Shown piece after piece: positions 6,737 through 13,123 of a DNA stretch of 14,194 nucleotides (position 1 is its first letter; each line of letters starts with the position of its first letter). The stretch spans positions 1 through 14,194 of the forward strand of contig JBEBGN010000074.1 of the NCBI GenBank assembly GCA_040081395.1. Direction: 5' to 3'. Below the pieces are notes generated by a model, which saw nothing but the letters and a program-made list of their open reading frames with translations, did not search any database and was not told the origin of the DNA. The DNA comes from UBA2982 sp040081395. Lineage in GTDB: Bacteria; Gemmatimonadota; Gemmatimonadetes; Longimicrobiales; Gaopeijiaceae. Made by a program: the position numbers and the translations under genes.

Positions 6737-7440
6737 ACCAGACTCTCCACAGGCTCGTTCATGAAGTCACGCTCGACGACACCGTCCTTCAGGTGCACCT
6801 GCCGCTTGGCGAAGCCGGCGATGTCGTGCTCGTGCGTAACTAGGACGATCGTCTGGCCCTGTTCGTTAAGCTCGGTGAGCTGCCGCATGATGTCGTTGCT
6901 CGTGACCGAGTCGAGATTGCCGGTGGGCTCGTCGGCCAGGAGCAGCGCGGGCTCGTTCACCAGGGCACGAGCGATGGCCACGCGCTGGCGCTGACCACCG
7001 GACATCTCCGGCGGCTTGTGGCCGACCCGGTCGGCCAGACCCACGAGCGCAAGCTTCTCCTCGGCGCGACGCCGGCGATCCTTCGTCGAGACTCCCGCGT
7101 AGATCAACGGCAGCTCCACGTTGTGCAGAGCTGTCGCGCGCGGGAGCAAATTGAAGGTCTGGAAAACGAACCCGATCTCCCGGTTGCGAACCCGAGCCAG
7201 GTTGTCCTCCGTCAGCTCGCTCACGAGTTGGCCGTTCAGCCAGTACTTCCCACCTGAGGGTGTGTCGAGACAGCCGATCATGTTCATGAGCGTCGACTTG
7301 CCACTGCCCGATGGACCCATGACCGCGACGAACTCGCCGCGTCGGATCACGAGGTCGACACTCTTGACCGCATGCACGGTCTCGGCGCCCAGCACATAGT
7401 CCTTCTTGAGGCCCTCGATACGGATGATCTCGTCACTCAC
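6733..7440 (-). CDS. ABC transporter ATP-binding protein, MacB/LolD type
   Basis: This 235-residue nucleotide-binding subunit should power the permease encoded at 3908-5122. All core motifs are intact: Walker A GPSGSGKST (42-50), Q-loop Q94, signature MSGGQRQRVAIARAL (146-160), Walker B LLLADEPTGNLD (166-177) and H-loop H203 in VTHEHD. The segment GCLDTPSGG after Walker A and the LADEPTGNLD form are typical of the MacB/LolD/FtsE branch. The start is GTG at 7440, with GGAGAG 7 nt upstream. The stop overlaps the adaptor start by 4 nt. Upstream, a 75-nt gap with two hairpins separates it from the regulatory genes. Confidence 0.95.
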   Translation of the reverse strand: MSDEIIRIEGLKKDYVLGAETVHAVKSVDLVIRRGEFVAVMGPSGSGKSTLMNMIGCLDTPSGGKYWLNGQLVSELTEDNLARVRNREIGFVFQTFNLLPRATALHNVELPLIYAGVSTKDRRRRAEEKLALVGLADRVGHKPPEMSGGQRQRVAIARALVNEPALLLADEPTGNLDSVTSNDIMRQLTELNEQGQTIVLVTHEHDIAGFAKRQVHLKDGVVERDFMNEPVESLV

Positions 7441-7456
7441 GGCAATACTCTCCCTG

Positions 7457-7495
7457 GCCTGCGAAACCGCAGGCTGTCGAACGGGCCGATGCCCG
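7457..7495. repeat. Two hairpins in the operon gap before the ABC ATPase gene
   Basis: GCCTGCG (7457-7463) and CGCAGGC (7468-7474) form a perfect 7-bp stem with a 4-nt loop, read as GTTT on the transcribed strand. CGGGC (7482-7486) and GCCCG (7491-7495) form a 5-bp stem just before it in the transcript. Both lie inside the only sizeable gap of the minus-strand operon. They may cause partial termination, protect an mRNA end or set relative expression. No T-run follows. Confidence 0.45.
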
Positions 7496-7515
7496 GTATA
7501 TGTGGACGCAACGGG

Positions 7516-7953
7516 TTACGGACGATCGCCCTGCTTCGCGCGTTCCTCGCGGGGGCGATCGTACTCCTCGTCGAGGCGTCGGCGGTACTCGGCGCGACGA
7601 TCCTCGGGGAAGACGGCGGTGATAGCGTCGCGCGTCTGCCGAATGAGCGCGTCGTAACTCGTCTGATAGGCCTGCTGAGCGACGTTGAACTCCTCGTGCA
7701 GGAGATTCATCCGATCGCGGTGGGCCACCATGATCGAGTCCATGAGAACGCGCTGATTGGGCGTCGGGTTCATCGACTCGTACACGGGGGGCCGACGACG
7801 GCGCTCCGTCGTGGGTGCTTCCCCGTCGCTCGACTCCATGGTCATGGCGACGGCGGGCCCCCCCTGAGCGGCGAAGCCGAGCAACAGGCCGGAACCGAAG
7901 ACCAACGCGAGAACCAGCGCGGCCACGATCCTGGTGCGGGATCCCTGTTCCAT
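7516..7953 (-). CDS. Membrane-anchored Spy/CnrX-like periplasmic protein (Metal_resist type)
   Basis: This 145-residue protein has one N-terminal hydrophobic anchor (about 9-29), an Arg-rich linker, and a periplasmic helical domain (about 64-137). The helical domain includes a segment like NPTPNQRVLMDSIMVAHRDR and later RQTRDAITAVFPEDRRAEYR. The pattern of an LTxxQ-like Gln/Arg helix followed by 'R..I..V..PE.R..Y...L' is typical of the Spy/CpxP/ZraP/CnrX superfamily, which senses metal or unfolded envelope proteins. H78 and H86 are possible metal ligands. The ATG has GGAGG at 9-nt spacing and lies 1 nt after the stop of the preceding membrane protein. Its place directly after the sigma and membrane-protein genes suggests it is the sensor of that module. 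Family membership is judged by pattern and not tested by search. Confidence 0.75.
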   Translation of the reverse strand: MEQGSRTRIVAALVLALVFGSGLLLGFAAQGGPAVAMTMESSDGEAPTTERRRRPPVYESMNPTPNQRVLMDSIMVAHRDRMNLLHEEFNVAQQAYQTSYDALIRQTRDAITAVFPEDRRAEYRRRLDEEYDRPREERAKQGDRP

Positions 7954-7954
7954 G

Positions 7955-8356
7955 CTAGAACGCCTCCACGGCGAAGATCACCGCTTCTCGCGTGCGCGCC
8001 GGCGACGCCATGACGGGAATCGTCTCGCCCTCGATCTCACTCACCAGCAGCTCCTCCACCGACATGGGCACGGGAGCAAACCCGCGCCACAGGAGGAGAC
8101 CGGCCAGCGCGGCGGCGAGCAACGCGGTCGGGACGAGCGTCCGAGCCCAGGACTGGACCACATCACCCACGGTCAGGCGGGCCACCATCCGACGGCGCGC
8201 GAGCTCTCGAGCGGCGCCGCTCATCACCCAACTGCGGAAACGCATCCAGTAGTTCGGATCCCGATGGGTCGGATCGATCAGCCAGAGCGCCTGCGCGATC
8301 TCGATGTCCCGACCGAGCTCGTCCGTCGTTCCCATCTCAGGCCATTCCCGGTTCAT
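7955..8356 (-). CDS. Single-span membrane protein, probable anti-sigma factor
   Basis: The 133-residue product has a hydrophilic N-terminal region of about 70 residues, one transmembrane span (about 74-92, PTALLAAALAGLLLWRGF) and a roughly 40-residue C-terminal tail expected in the periplasm. No H-x3-C-x2-C zinc motif is present, so it is not of the ZAS type seen at 710-1369. I recognise no family by sequence. Its start overlaps the sigma-factor stop as ATGA, with GAGGG 7 nt upstream, so translation is coupled. Position and topology make an anti-sigma role likely, comparable to CnrY; this is inferred from context. Confidence 0.65.
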   Translation of the reverse strand: MNREWPEMGTTDELGRDIEIAQALWLIDPTHRDPNYWMRFRSWVMSGAARELARRRMVARLTVGDVVQSWARTLVPTALLAAALAGLLLWRGFAPVPMSVEELLVSEIEGETIPVMASPARTREAVIFAVEAF

Positions 8357-8937
8357 GGAGCCGCCCTCATCATCTCCGGCACACCCGGAACACTCTGGAG
8401 AGCGTTCCTCAGCGCCTTACGCGCGAAGTGTAAATGTGATCGTACGGTCCCGCAGGGCAGGTCCAGGCGATCGGCGATCTCCCGGTGCTTCCACCCTTCC
8501 AAGTCGTGCAGCAGCACGATCTGCCGCTGCACCTCCGGAAGGTCCATCAGGGCCTGCTTCAGCAACGCTCTCAATTCCCTCGTCTCGGTCATGCGGTCCG
8601 GAGTCGGAATGCGGGAACGCGTGCCCGGGGGCACCTCGTCCGTCGCCCGCAGCGACTCCCTCCGCACCAGATTCTTCGAACGGTTGCGGACGATGGTCAT
8701 GAGCCATCCGCCGAACCGCTCCGGGCTCCTGCATTCTTCCAGGCGATCCAGCGCCACCAGGAAGGACTCCTGAGCCGCGTCCTGCGCGTCCTCGTGCCGA
8801 CCGGTCACGGACAGGGCCACCGCATACGCGGGGCGCTGGTACCGCTCCACGAGCATACAGAAGGCCAGTTCATCGCCTTGCCTGGCTCTTTGAACCAGCT
8901 CGCCGTCCGGCGGCCCTTCGAACGTGTTCAATGACAC
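8353..8937 (-). CDS. ECF-type RNA polymerase sigma factor heading the ABC-exporter operon
   Basis: From the GTG at 8937 the product is 194 residues, a normal ECF length. Region 2 is at about residues 22-92 (DAAQESFLVALDRLEECRSP, then FGGWLMTIVRNRSKNLVRR). Region 4 is at about 128-180 (LPEVQRQIVLLHDLEGWKHR, then a helix-turn-helix ending PCGTVRSHLHFARKALR). An in-frame GTG at 9021 would add 28 residues, but those codons have only about half G/C at third positions, unlike the rest of the gene, so I take that stretch as leader DNA. Neither start has a strong ribosome-binding site; an AGGG lies 12 nt before 8937. It is the first gene of the six-gene minus-strand operon and probably autoregulates it. 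It is clearly distinct in sequence from the sigma factor at 141-722. Confidence 0.92.
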   Translation of the reverse strand: MSLNTFEGPPDGELVQRARQGDELAFCMLVERYQRPAYAVALSVTGRHEDAQDAAQESFLVALDRLEECRSPERFGGWLMTIVRNRSKNLVRRESLRATDEVPPGTRSRIPTPDRMTETRELRALLKQALMDLPEVQRQIVLLHDLEGWKHREIADRLDLPCGTVRSHLHFARKALRNALQSVPGVPEMMRAAP

Positions 8938-9072
8938 CGAAGCGCTAGACCCTGTTGAGGCATATCCCGTTACTACGGTACCGGTCGTCGGTTGGATCCA
9001 AGGACGTCTGACGCGACACACGAGGGAAGGATGCCTGCCGCGTCCATCCCGTTAACAATATCGGCGTCGGGC

Positions 9073-9417
9073 CTACGTACGGCGAGCGCCGTCCGCTTCT
9101 TCGAAAAAGGGCCGTTTTCGGCCCGCCGGGGCGATGTCCACGGCCCGTGCCAAGGCCGATTCGAGGAGTTCGTCGGGCAGGTCGGCCAGGGACCGGCCCG
9201 CGACCAGGGACTCGAGGGTCGGAACGGTCCCCTCCCCACTCCGAAATCCCAGCAGGAGGAGTGGGGCGGCTCGCGCCTCGCCACGCCCTGCGCGGCCGAG
9301 TACGCGGACCCACCACGTGCCTCCCCGACCGACGACCCTCACTTCCCCATCCTGCCCCTGCGGGGACCCGCCCTCCGCCACCGGTTGGCTCGTCCCCCCT
9401 TCGGCAACAGGCTCCAT
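9073..9417 (-). CDS. Small hypothetical protein
   Basis: This 114-residue reading frame has the strong third-position G/C bias of the neighbouring genes and a protein-like composition, so I judge it real. It has a flexible N-terminus in which PVAEGG occurs twice, then a probable beta-strand pair (GEVRVVGRGGTWWVRVLGR), a hydrophobic strand (APLLLLGF), a predicted helix (LADLPDELLESALARAVDI) and an RPFFEEADG tail. There is no signal peptide or transmembrane span. A TTGACC on the minus strand (9452-9447), 17 bp from CATGTT, could drive it, with transcription starting almost at the ATG. No Shine-Dalgarno is visible, and internal GTG starts are possible. It lies 135 nt upstream of the sigma gene at 8937, on the same strand. 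I do not recognise the family. Confidence 0.5.
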   Translation of the reverse strand: MEPVAEGGTSQPVAEGGSPQGQDGEVRVVGRGGTWWVRVLGRAGRGEARAAPLLLLGFRSGEGTVPTLESLVAGRSLADLPDELLESALARAVDIAPAGRKRPFFEEADGARRT

Positions 9418-9520
9418 GCGGGGAACATGAAGGCATTGCCGCCCATGGTCAAAGCGACGTAATTACCAGCCGGCCGTCCCAGACCCGAGGCGGGGTGCCA
9501 GCCCCCCCTGCCAGGCAAGA
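9418..9520. promoter_or_regulatory. Divergent intergenic region
   Basis: This region separates two divergent small genes and should hold promoters for both. The best minus-strand candidate is TTGACC (9452-9447), 17 bp, CATGTT (9429-9424). On the plus strand TTGCCG (9436-9441), 18 bp, TAATTA (9460-9465) is only a weak match. AATTA around 9461 is one of the few AT-rich patches nearby. Confidence 0.3.
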
Positions 9521-9991
9521 ATGTCAGAACAGCAACCCAAGGCGCAGGCCAAGCGGGAGTATGCCCAGCTGCTGAGGCTCCACGAGCAGCTCCTCGGCCA
9601 GTTCATGCGCGCCCGCGAGGCCCTGCTCGCCCCGGGTACGAGCGGCTTGGTGAAGGAGATCAAGCGGCGGACTGGAACGGCCCCCGACCTTAGCGATATG
9701 AAGACGTCGGTCGAGCACGCAATCCGAGCACTGAAGCTGTCGGAGTCCCAGATCCGCGGAGCGGTGGTCGACGAACTCGACGCCTCGTTCCAGGTAGAGG
9801 GCATTTCCAACATGCCGGCCTACCTCCAGCGCTTCCTCGCCGAACGCGCACAGGAGCCGGGCTTCTCCTACCAGGTCGACCAGGACCCCGTCAGGGGCTG
9901 GATGATCTCGTGGAAGGAGTACACGCATCGCGGCACGGTGCGCGGCTACGGTCAGTTCTGCGAGCGACCGTACGCGTGGCTCGAGGATTGA
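9521..9991 (+). CDS. Hypothetical cytoplasmic protein
   Basis: The 156-residue product has no signal peptide or membrane span. It opens with a charged, Gln/Lys/Arg-rich helix (about 1-38), then a helical region with KEIKRRTGTAPDLSDMKTSV and LKLSESQIRGAVVDEL. The C-terminal half is aromatic-rich and beta-like (PGFSYQVDQDPVRGWMISWK, then a Tyr/Gly/Trp-rich end). I recognise no family. The start ATG has only a weak AGG upstream. Its 3' end overlaps the convergent HNH gene by 40 nt. The reading is preferred over the opposite-strand frame here because composition and predicted structure look protein-like. Confidence 0.7.
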   Translation: MSEQQPKAQAKREYAQLLRLHEQLLGQFMRAREALLAPGTSGLVKEIKRRTGTAPDLSDMKTSVEHAIRALKLSESQIRGAVVDELDASFQVEGISNMPAYLQRFLAERAQEPGFSYQVDQDPVRGWMISWKEYTHRGTVRGYGQFCERPYAWLED

Positions 9992-10554
9992 AGCGGTCGA
10001 GCTGAGCGCCCGGACACGGCATCCAGCGTGTCCTGTCCGTAGAACATCCGGATGTACTTCTCCTGCGCCTCCGTCACGCGGCGTACCACCCACACGAGGT
10101 GGACGTAATTCGGCTCCGTCGGCTCGTGCCGCAGCCTGAAGCCCGCCTCACTGGGGAGCCGCCCCCCCTTCCGGTTGTTACACGGCGAGCAGCTCGTCAC
10201 CACGTTGTCCCACGTGTTGAGCCCGCCGCGTGAAAGGGGCCGCACGTGGTCCCGGGTCAGGAACTGGCGACCCTTCAGGTCGGCCTTGGTGCGGCCGCAG
10301 TACTGGCACGTATAGTCGTCCCGCGCGAACAGAAACGTGTTCGTCACCTGCCTGCGGAAGCGATACGGCACGTGTACGAAGCGCACGAGTCGAATGACCG
10401 ACGGACTCGGCACGATCCGGTCTTCCGAGCGGAAGACTTGGCTCGTGTCGGCCTCCAAGAGCTCGGCTTTACCGTCGAGCACCAATCTCACCGCACGCCG
10501 CGACGGCACGATGGTGAGCGGCTCGAACGACGCGTTCAGTGCGAGACAGCTCAC
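9952..10554 (-). CDS. HNH endonuclease family protein
   Basis: Read from the GTG at 10554, this is a 200-residue protein. An N-terminal domain (MSCLALNASFEPLTIVPSRR, then KAELLE) typical of a widespread HNH subfamily is followed by the nuclease fold. The fold shows C83-x2-C86 (CQYC), the His motif RDHVRPLSRGG with H103, N117 in WDNVV, and C122-x2-C125 followed by NNRKGGR. It should be a metal-dependent DNA nuclease with a structural zinc. Three starts are possible: GTG 10635, TTG 10626 (AGGAGG 8 nt upstream, just after the priA stop) and GTG 10554 (AGGAGG 9 nt upstream). The last matches the usual family N-terminus and codon bias best. It lies downstream of priA on the same strand and overlaps the convergent gene at 9521-9991. 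The biological role of this subfamily is not settled; repair is plausible. Confidence 0.88.
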   Translation of the reverse strand: MSCLALNASFEPLTIVPSRRAVRLVLDGKAELLEADTSQVFRSEDRIVPSPSVIRLVRFVHVPYRFRRQVTNTFLFARDDYTCQYCGRTKADLKGRQFLTRDHVRPLSRGGLNTWDNVVTSCSPCNNRKGGRLPSEAGFRLRHEPTEPNYVHLVWVVRRVTEAQEKYIRMFYGQDTLDAVSGRSARPLQSSSHAYGRSQN

Positions 10555-10645
10555 CGCGCTCGTCCTCCTCGCGACAGGTTCACTCGGCCCGGAAAAAGTG
10601 TATTCACGATGACGCTCGGACAGCAATGGGAGCACCTCCTACACC

Positions 10646-13123
10646 TCACAGGAGCGCCACGGGATCGCGATCCAATGCGAGCCTGACGTCGCCCGAGGGT
10701 AGGGTGTGCTCCTCCGCCAACGCCCGGGTGGCCTCCCCCACGGCCCTGGGAGAGGTCGAGCGAAGGAAGAAGTGCCACCGCCAGCGCCCGTGGAGTCGCT
10801 CGATGGGCGATGGGGCGGGCCCGACGATTTCGGCGGGCGATGCCGAACGCCCTGGACCGGCCAGCCGGCGGCGCAGCCAATCGGCGGCGGCCTCCGCCGC
10901 GGTCGCCGCCAGGTTCTGATCCGGACTGCTGAGCACCACGTTCACGAGTCGGACCCAGGGCGGGTAGTTGGGCCCCTTCCGTTCCTCCATCTCGCGAGTG
11001 GCGAACCCCTCGAAGTCGTGGGTGACCGCTGCACGGATGGCGTAGTGGTCGGGAAGGGACGACTGGATGATCACCTCGCCGCCGAGGCTCCCTCTGCCCG
11101 CCCGACCCGCCACCTGGCTCAGGAGCTGGAAGGTGCGCTCACTCGCCCGGAAGTCGGGCAGGTGGAGGCCCACGTCGGCGTTGATCACTCCGACCAGGGT
11201 CACACGCGGGAAGTCGAGCCCCTTCGCGATCATCTGCGTACCCAGCAGGATATCCACTTCCCCGTGCTCGACCCGCTCCAGAATGCGCTGGTGCGACCAC
11301 TTACCCCCTGTTGTGTCGACGTCCATGCGGGCAAGCCGGGCTTCGGGAAAGAGCTCGGCCGCCACCCGCTCCACCTGCTCGGTGCCCAGGCCCCGGAAAC
11401 CGAGGTCGATCGATCCGCAGCGGCCGCAGCGCGACGGCGCGGCTTCTTCGTGCCGACAATGATGGCAGAGCAGCCGGCGAGTGACCTTGTGGTAGGTCAG
11501 CGCCACCGAGCAGTTGATGCACTCGCTCACTTCTCCGCACTCGCGGCACTGCACGAAGGACGAGTAGCCCCGGCGATTCTGCAGCAGGATGACCTGCTCT
11601 CGCCGCCGCAGCCGCTGTCCGATGGCGTCCACGAGAAGCGGAGTCAGGATCGCGTCCTCGCGCGTACGATCTCGCTGGGAGGGGCGCTCCTGCTTGGCGC
11701 GCAGGTCGACGACGCGCACCTCCGGAAGGCGCGCGCCCCCCACGCGGTCAGGCAGGAGCAGCCGCGCGAATTTCCCGGTGGTGGCGTTGTGCCAACTTTC
11801 CAGGGAGGGGGTCGCGCTGCCGAGCACGCACACGGCGCCGTTCGCCTGCGCACGCACGACCGCGAGATCCCGCGCGTGGTACCGGGGCGCGTCCGCCTGC
11901 TTGTAGCTGGTATCGTGCTCCTCGTCCACGATGAGCACACCGAGGTCGTCGAGCGGGGCGAAGAGCGCCGAGCGTGCGCCAACGGCCACACGACGATCGC
12001 CGCGGCGCAAGCTCCTCCACGCGTCGTACCGCTCCCCGTCCGACAGCCGGGAGTGCAGAACGGCGACTCGGTCCCCGAAGTGCGCGCGGAAGCGGAAGGC
12101 GGTCTGCGGAGTGAGCGAGATCTCCGGCACGAGCACAATGGCGCTGCGTCCCCGCGCGAGCGCTTCACGGATGAGCTCGATGTAGACGAGCGTTTTCCCA
12201 GAACCGGTGACGCCCTGGAGGAGGAAGGGTGCGGTGGGGGCGTCGAGGGCAGCGAGCAGGTGGCGCAGCGCGTCGGCTTGTTGGGTGGTGGGAACCAGAT
12301 CGGGGGGCGGTGCCGTCGGCGTTTGGGCGAACGGGTCGCGCATCTCCTCCTCGTCGAACACCTCCGCGAGCCCCTTCTCCTCGAGGCCCTTCACCACCGC
12401 GCGACTGAAGCCCTCCGTATCGACGAGGTGCGCCAGTTCGACCGCGCCAGCGGCGGCCTCGACCAGCTCGTACGCCTCCCGTTGCCTCCCTGCGCGGCCG
12501 AAGGTGGCCTCCCGCTCCCCCAGCGACTCGAGCCAGCGAACGATGCGAACCATGCGCCGCGTCTTCACGGCCGGTTCTTGGGGGGGCACGGTGCGGTGCG
12601 CTAGCGCGCCGCGCGCCTCGAGCGATCGGATCTCCGGCCAGATGCTTCCCATATCGAGCCTGTCGCGCAGGGTCGACACGCGCTGCGCACTCTCGGTGCC
12701 GCCGCGTGCCGCGAGCGCGTCTACGACACGCCGCTCGCGCGGCCGCAGGCCCGCACCCGGATCACGCACCAGCGTCACATAGTCCGTCGAAGCGTCCGTG
12801 AGCACCGCGGGGAGCGCCGCACGCAGCGCGATGCCGAACGGGGTGGCGTAGTAGTCGGCGATCCAGCGACACAGCCGCAGGATGTCCGCGGAGACGCTCG
12901 GCTCCTCGTCCAGGACCGAAAGGACGGACTTCAGTCCCTTGATCGGCTCTTCCGAGCCGGGACCCACGACCCAGCCGATGCGCTCACCGCGTTGAAACGG
13001 TACTCGAACCCGAGTGCCGGCCAGCGGCGGCTCCCCCTCGCATCGATACGTGAAGGTGCGATGGATCGGGAGCGGGAGCGCGACGTCGACTTTGCCCGTG
13101 CTGCTGGAGGATCCGGACCTCAA
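10646..13123 (-). CDS. priA: Primosomal replication-restart helicase PriA
   Basis: PriA recognises stalled or repaired replication forks and starts reloading of the replicative helicase. From the TTG at 13123 the protein is 825 residues, longer than E. coli PriA (732). The N-terminal 3'-DNA-binding domain starts VDVALPLPIHRTFTYRC. The helicase core has Walker A GVTGSGKT (304-311) and the DEEH box (400-403, VDEEHDTSYKQ). Two zinc sites use eight cysteines as four C-x2-C pairs (526/529, 535/538, 553/556, 566/569). Motif V is LGTQMIAKGLDFP and motif VI QVAGRAGR (670-677). The frame is open to 13192, but that part lies over the upstream peptidase gene in another frame. The TTG at 13123 overlaps the peptidase stop codon as TTGA, which indicates translational coupling, though no Shine-Dalgarno is seen. 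The extra length is in the poorly conserved N-terminal half. Confidence 0.96.
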   Translation of the reverse strand: MRSGSSSSTGKVDVALPLPIHRTFTYRCEGEPPLAGTRVRVPFQRGERIGWVVGPGSEEPIKGLKSVLSVLDEEPSVSADILRLCRWIADYYATPFGIALRAALPAVLTDASTDYVTLVRDPGAGLRPRERRVVDALAARGGTESAQRVSTLRDRLDMGSIWPEIRSLEARGALAHRTVPPQEPAVKTRRMVRIVRWLESLGEREATFGRAGRQREAYELVEAAAGAVELAHLVDTEGFSRAVVKGLEEKGLAEVFDEEEMRDPFAQTPTAPPPDLVPTTQQADALRHLLAALDAPTAPFLLQGVTGSGKTLVYIELIREALARGRSAIVLVPEISLTPQTAFRFRAHFGDRVAVLHSRLSDGERYDAWRSLRRGDRRVAVGARSALFAPLDDLGVLIVDEEHDTSYKQADAPRYHARDLAVVRAQANGAVCVLGSATPSLESWHNATTGKFARLLLPDRVGGARLPEVRVVDLRAKQERPSQRDRTREDAILTPLLVDAIGQRLRRREQVILLQNRRGYSSFVQCRECGEVSECINCSVALTYHKVTRRLLCHHCRHEEAAPSRCGRCGSIDLGFRGLGTEQVERVAAELFPEARLARMDVDTTGGKWSHQRILERVEHGEVDILLGTQMIAKGLDFPRVTLVGVINADVGLHLPDFRASERTFQLLSQVAGRAGRGSLGGEVIIQSSLPDHYAIRAAVTHDFEGFATREMEERKGPNYPPWVRLVNVVLSSPDQNLAATAAEAAADWLRRRLAGPGRSASPAEIVGPAPSPIERLHGRWRWHFFLRSTSPRAVGEATRALAEEHTLPSGDVRLALDRDPVALL

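Noticed and set aside
8992..9462. A plus-strand open frame over the small gene at 9073-9417
   Set aside because: Its translation looks like random Pro/Arg-rich sequence, while the minus-strand frame has good codon bias and secondary-structure pattern.
9524..10093. A minus-strand open frame opposite the gene at 9521-9991
   Set aside because: It would also overlap the HNH gene end on the same strand, and its composition is less protein-like than the plus-strand frame.
10706..12604. A 632-codon plus-strand open frame antisense to priA
   Set aside because: It lies wholly over priA, which has every expected motif. Long antisense open frames are common in GC-rich DNA, and the translation is rich in Arg, His and Gly without domain signatures.
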